Under the pieces are notes generated by a model that was given only the letters and a program-made list of their open reading frames with translations, was not told where the DNA came from and searched no databases. A DNA stretch of 44,459 bases from the NCBI GenBank assembly GCA_001314905.1, contig LJZT01000027.1:1-44459 (forward strand), given 5' to 3'. Positions 42,092 through 44,459 of the stretch are shown here, piece by piece (the stretch's first letter is position 1; every line of letters begins with the position of its first letter). Source of the stretch: Phormidium sp. OSCR (GTDB lineage Bacteria; Cyanobacteriota; Cyanobacteriia; Cyanobacteriales; Geitlerinemataceae). The position numbers were made by a program, and so were the translations under genes.

Positions 42092-42985
42092 ATGAGCAGT
42101 AGCTGGTGGGAAATCCAAATTTTGGGACATCCGGCGCTAGAAGAGAGCATTTTCTGGCGTTTGGAAGAGTTCGGCTGTCGGGGGGTGGTGAGTGAAGTTC
42201 AAGCCGACTCCTGTTTGATGCGGGGCTATTTGCACCAAGATCACGTGCAAATGCTGGATTTGGCCGCCTTGTCGCTCTGGTTACGTCAGGATGCGATCGC
42301 CATCGATTTACCGCCCCCAGGAACCCACTGGCACTTGATTGAGGAGGAGGATTGGTCTAGTAGTTGGAAGGAGCATTGGCAACCGACGGATATTGGCGAT
42401 CGCTTTACCGTCTATCCCGCTTGGCTTGATCCCCCTCAGGGGAGCGATCGCATCCTCCTGAAACTCGATCCCGGTGTCGCCTTCGGAACCGGTGCCCACG
42501 CCACCACGCAACTCTGTCTCGAATCCCTAGAAATGCGGTTTAGCATGGGGGAAGAACATCCCATTGTGGCCGATATTGGCTGTGGTTCGGGGATTCTCTC
42601 GATTGGTGCGGCCTTATTGGGCGCGAAAAAGATCTATGCGGTAGATGTTGACTCCTTAGCGGTGAAAGCGGCACGCGCGAATCAAGCTCTCAATAACATT
42701 TCCACAGAGACGATGATTGTCGAAGAAGGCAGCCTCGATCGCATCGTGAGTTTGACCAATCAGCAGCCCGTTGATGCCATTCTCTGTAACATCTTAGCTG
42801 AGACAATTGTCGAGTTAGTCCCTCAGATGAGTGCTATTTCCTCTCCGAATACTTGGGGCGTAATTAGTGGAGTCTTACTCGAACAAGCCAAACCCATGGC
42901 TGATGTTTTAGAACAACATGGTTGGATTGTCGCCACTCTTTGGAAACGGCAAGAATGGTGTTGTTTCAACATTCGCCGTAGTTAA
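42092..42985 (+). CDS. prmA: Ribosomal protein L11 methyltransferase PrmA
   Basis: 297 residues. Cytoplasmic SAM-dependent enzyme that methylates L11. The PrmA-specific loop [18 protein letters not shown] precedes the SAM-binding [18 protein letters not shown], the acidic [19 protein letters not shown], and [13 protein letters not shown] (NPPY-like position). The N-terminal L11-binding domain ([32 protein letters not shown]) is complete. Ribosome site GAGGAG two to three bases before ATG is close but strong. Confidence 0.95.
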   Translation: MSSSWWEIQILGHPALEESIFWRLEEFGCRGVVSEVQADSCLMRGYLHQDHVQMLDLAALSLWLRQDAIAIDLPPPGTHWHLIEEEDWSSSWKEHWQPTDIGDRFTVYPAWLDPPQGSDRILLKLDPGVAFGTGAHATTQLCLESLEMRFSMGEEHPIVADIGCGSGILSIGAALLGAKKIYAVDVDSLAVKAARANQALNNISTETMIVEEGSLDRIVSLTNQQPVDAILCNILAETIVELVPQMSAISSPNTWGVISGVLLEQAKPMADVLEQHGWIVATLWKRQEWCCFNIRRS

Positions 42986-43021
42986 AACTCTCGTCAACTC
43001 AGGAACTCCCAGTAGCTTGCT

Positions 43022-43444
43022 ATGGCTGAAGAATTAAAGGTGCGCTATCGGCGAGGAATTGGTGTGACGTTGCTGATTGCCTCTAGCTTTGTCCTCTTAG
43101 ATGCCTTCGTGGTCTCCCTCAAAGGGGGATTTCCCTTTAGCCTCATTTCGGGATTTATTACTCTCTATGGTGGCTATTTATTCGTCAGTAAAACCTATGT
43201 CACCCTCTCTCGCCATGAATTAAAACTCTATAAATTGACCGGAAAACTCGATCAGACCTATTCCCTGCGATCGCTCAAAGACCTGACCCTAGACGAAAAC
43301 CGTATTCTTTACTGCCCCAAAAAAACCGAAACAGCCATTCCTATTTACCCCTGGCTTTGTCACCCAGATGACTGGACACAGCTCGTCACCACCATACAAA
43401 CCTCCAGCCTCTCCCCTCAAGACAAAACTCTAAAGTCAAACTAA
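43022..43444 (+). CDS. Two-span membrane protein with PH-like domain
   Basis: 140 residues. A short basic N-terminus, two close hydrophobic segments (GVTLLIASSFVLLDAFVVSL and LISGFITLYGGYLFVS), and then a strand-rich domain (YVTLSRHELKLYKLTGKLDQTYSLRSLKDLTLDENRILYCPKKTETAIPIYPWLCHPDDWTQLVTTI). This is the plan of bacterial PH-domain membrane proteins. No specific function is known. 36 bases after prmA; perhaps cotranscribed. Confidence 0.75.
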   Translation: MAEELKVRYRRGIGVTLLIASSFVLLDAFVVSLKGGFPFSLISGFITLYGGYLFVSKTYVTLSRHELKLYKLTGKLDQTYSLRSLKDLTLDENRILYCPKKTETAIPIYPWLCHPDDWTQLVTTIQTSSLSPQDKTLKSN

Positions 43445-43543
43445 AGAACCGACCAGGCATATCTCAATCCCAGCCCAGTCGCCTACAATAGAATTTCAAG
43501 ACCGCCTTAACCCGTCCACAATCACATTCGAGGAGATAGTCAC

Positions 43544-43639
43544 ATGACTAGCCATGAACTGTTTATGCTTGCTCTCTTACTCTCCCCTGGCTTGCTCTTA
43601 TCCGCCTTAGTTATGGGGGCCTTTTCCCGAGGTGGCTAG
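43544..43639 (+). CDS. 31-residue single-span membrane peptide
   Basis: MTSHELFMLALLLSPGLLLS then ALVMGAFSRGG. One membrane span with short polar ends, the format of small photosynthetic or NDH subunits. The ribosome site AGGAG at about eight bases is excellent, a TACAAT near 43482 may be a -10, and a 12-bp hairpin follows the stop. I do not recognise which subunit it is; it does not read like PetL, PetN, PsaM, PsbX or Psb30 as I remember them. Confidence 0.7.
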   Translation: MTSHELFMLALLLSPGLLLSALVMGAFSRGG

Positions 43640-43677
43640 TGTAGCAAGCTTGGCCAACGACAAACCGCCCAAAACGA

Positions 43678-43729
43678 ACCGCGTGGTTAAGTTGAGATTG
43701 AGAGCAACCGATTAGCCTAACCACGCGGT
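43678..43729. terminator. Bidirectional terminator (small peptide / petJ)
   Basis: Perfect 12-bp stem ACCGCGTGGTTA (43678-43689) and TAACCACGCGGT (43718-43729) with a 28-base loop. Lies between convergent genes; T-rich GTTCGTTTT follows on the reverse strand, suiting petJ. Confidence 0.7.
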
Positions 43730-43748
43730 GAATTGCCTCGATCAAGCT

Positions 43749-44081
43749 CTACCAGCCAGCTTCGGCTTTGTATAACACATAAGCCGCAACATCTTGAAGA
43801 TCCTCTTCGTTTAAACGTCCTCTGAAGGACGGCATCGCATTCTTACCATGCGTAACTTGGTAAACGATCTCCTCAATCGAATCCATGCCATACTTCTCCA
43901 ACGCATCCTTACGGAGTGTTTTGGCGGCATTAACAACATTCCCGCCACCGGCATGACAGGCAGCACAGTTGGCACTAAAAATTTGAGCCCCATGTTCAAT
44001 TTCACCCGCAGACGCTGAACTACCCCAGCTAAACAGAGCGAGTGCCGCAAAAACTAAGGCCGCAGAAATCAGCTTTTTCAA
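43749..44081 (-). CDS. petJ: Cytochrome c6 PetJ
   Basis: Soluble lumenal electron carrier between cytochrome b6f and photosystem I. Signal peptide MKKLISAALVFAALALFSWGSSASAGEIEHG, haem-binding CAACH, axial Met in NAMPSF, and the C-terminal AAYVLYKAEAGW. The longest open frame starts with ATG at 44099, but the bases of its codons 2-3 spell AGGAG, an ideal ribosome site for the TTG at 44081, eight bases later. That start gives MKKLISAAL, the usual PetJ beginning, and 110 residues. A tnpB remnant begins fewer than 60 bases upstream. Confidence 0.93.
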   Translation of the reverse strand: MKKLISAALVFAALALFSWGSSASAGEIEHGAQIFSANCAACHAGGGNVVNAAKTLRKDALEKYGMDSIEEIVYQVTHGKNAMPSFRGRLNEEDLQDVAAYVLYKAEAGW

Positions 44082-44117
44082 AATGTGTTCTCCTTTCATC
44101 GAAATTCTCTAACAACA

Positions 44118-44459
44118 TTGACATCCTCCCACGCTAATTCAAAGAATATAGCCTGGGATTCCCATCATCACTGATGAGGTTTCCTCTTTCTACGACTCGA
44201 CTTACCTTGAGGAGTTTCCCCACCCAAGCAGAGGTCGATATCTCCGGAGGCGTGAGTTTCCGTATGCCCTACGGTACTTACGTTTTAGCGGGATGTATGA
44301 TTTCCTGCTAGGTATTACGCTTTCAAGTCCTCATAGGCGACCAAGTCGTTAGACTAGACCACGCACGATGCCATCTTAATGGCAAAGTTTTTACGCTGCC
44401 TACTTACCTTGAAGTATTTCCCGATTATACTACAGTGGTTGCCGCGATTCATCTCAACG
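44118..44459 (-). pseudogene. Decayed IS200/IS605-type tnpB 3' end
   Basis: Reverse-strand frames recall TnpB. The upstream piece (44315-44419) reads KYFKVSRQRKNFAIKMASCVV-stop-SNDLVAYEDLKA, matching the conserved 'NDLVAYEDLK' region with an in-frame stop. The downstream piece (44168-44281) reads VSTVGHTETHASGDIDLCLGGETPQ..., the C-terminal end after the zinc finger. The roughly 80-100 residues normally between them, including the zinc-finger cysteines, are missing, so the gene carries a deletion and frameshift. The right end of the element is probably near 44118 (TTGACATCCTCCCACGCT). It runs off the window. Confidence 0.75.

Overview
The window comes from a cyanobacterium, most likely a filamentous oscillatorialean type. 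The octamer GCGATCGC (HIP1) is everywhere. There are oxygenic-photosynthesis genes: cytochrome c6, a Psb35-like photosystem II assembly protein, the Calvin-cycle type GAPDH (Gap2) and a DUF92/VTE6 phytyl-phosphate kinase. Heptanucleotide tandem repeats of the kind found in filamentous cyanobacteria also occur. No rRNA, tRNA or CRISPR array was seen.

Layout. 1-3.8 kb: dispersed repeat, a secreted protein translationally coupled to miaA, then divergent gyrB. 3.8-6.4 kb: psb35-like gene divergent from a sulfur-response cluster, made of an ArsR/SqrR-type regulator with paired cysteines, an ETHE1-type persulfide dioxygenase and a TauE/SafE exporter. 6.4-10 kb: reverse-strand low-molecular-weight phosphatase, ybaB, murB and murC. 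10-10.8 kb: about 860 bp without a convincing gene. 10.8-14 kb: gap2 and a CPA2 antiporter with C-terminal USP domains. 14.1-17.1 kb (reverse): an orphan dnd-associated protein 4, ftsI and an FtsL-like gene. 17.4-23.6 kb: a lipoprotein gene with a 24-bp tandem repeat broken by a 5-nt deletion, then a GST, glgB, a prohibitin and DUF92. 23.6-27.4 kb: heptamer arrays, then tldD and tldE with a Uma2 nuclease gene between them.

27.4-35.9 kb is an accessory island. It has toxin-antitoxin pairs (DUF2281/PIN and UPF0175/DUF3368), an orphan DUF433 antitoxin, remnants of a PIN toxin and of an ADP-ribosylglycohydrolase, decayed palindromic repeats, and a short STAND/NB-ARC ATPase. Diverging from that ATPase is an AT-rich six-gene cassette (30.4-34.1 kb): a protein with an internally duplicated domain, two small related membrane proteins, a classical-clade AAA+ ATPase, and two membrane-anchored proteins sharing one N-terminal anchor module but carrying different outer domains. 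I do not recognise this cassette as a named system. It is the best candidate here for something undescribed.

35.9-44.5 kb returns to core genome: a large multi-GAF protein with a degenerate kinase domain, pyrD, serA, prmA, a small membrane protein, a 31-residue single-span peptide, petJ (cytochrome c6, probably starting at TTG) and, directly upstream of petJ, the decayed end of an IS200/IS605-type tnpB.

All functional calls rest on motifs and family resemblance read by eye. No database search was run.
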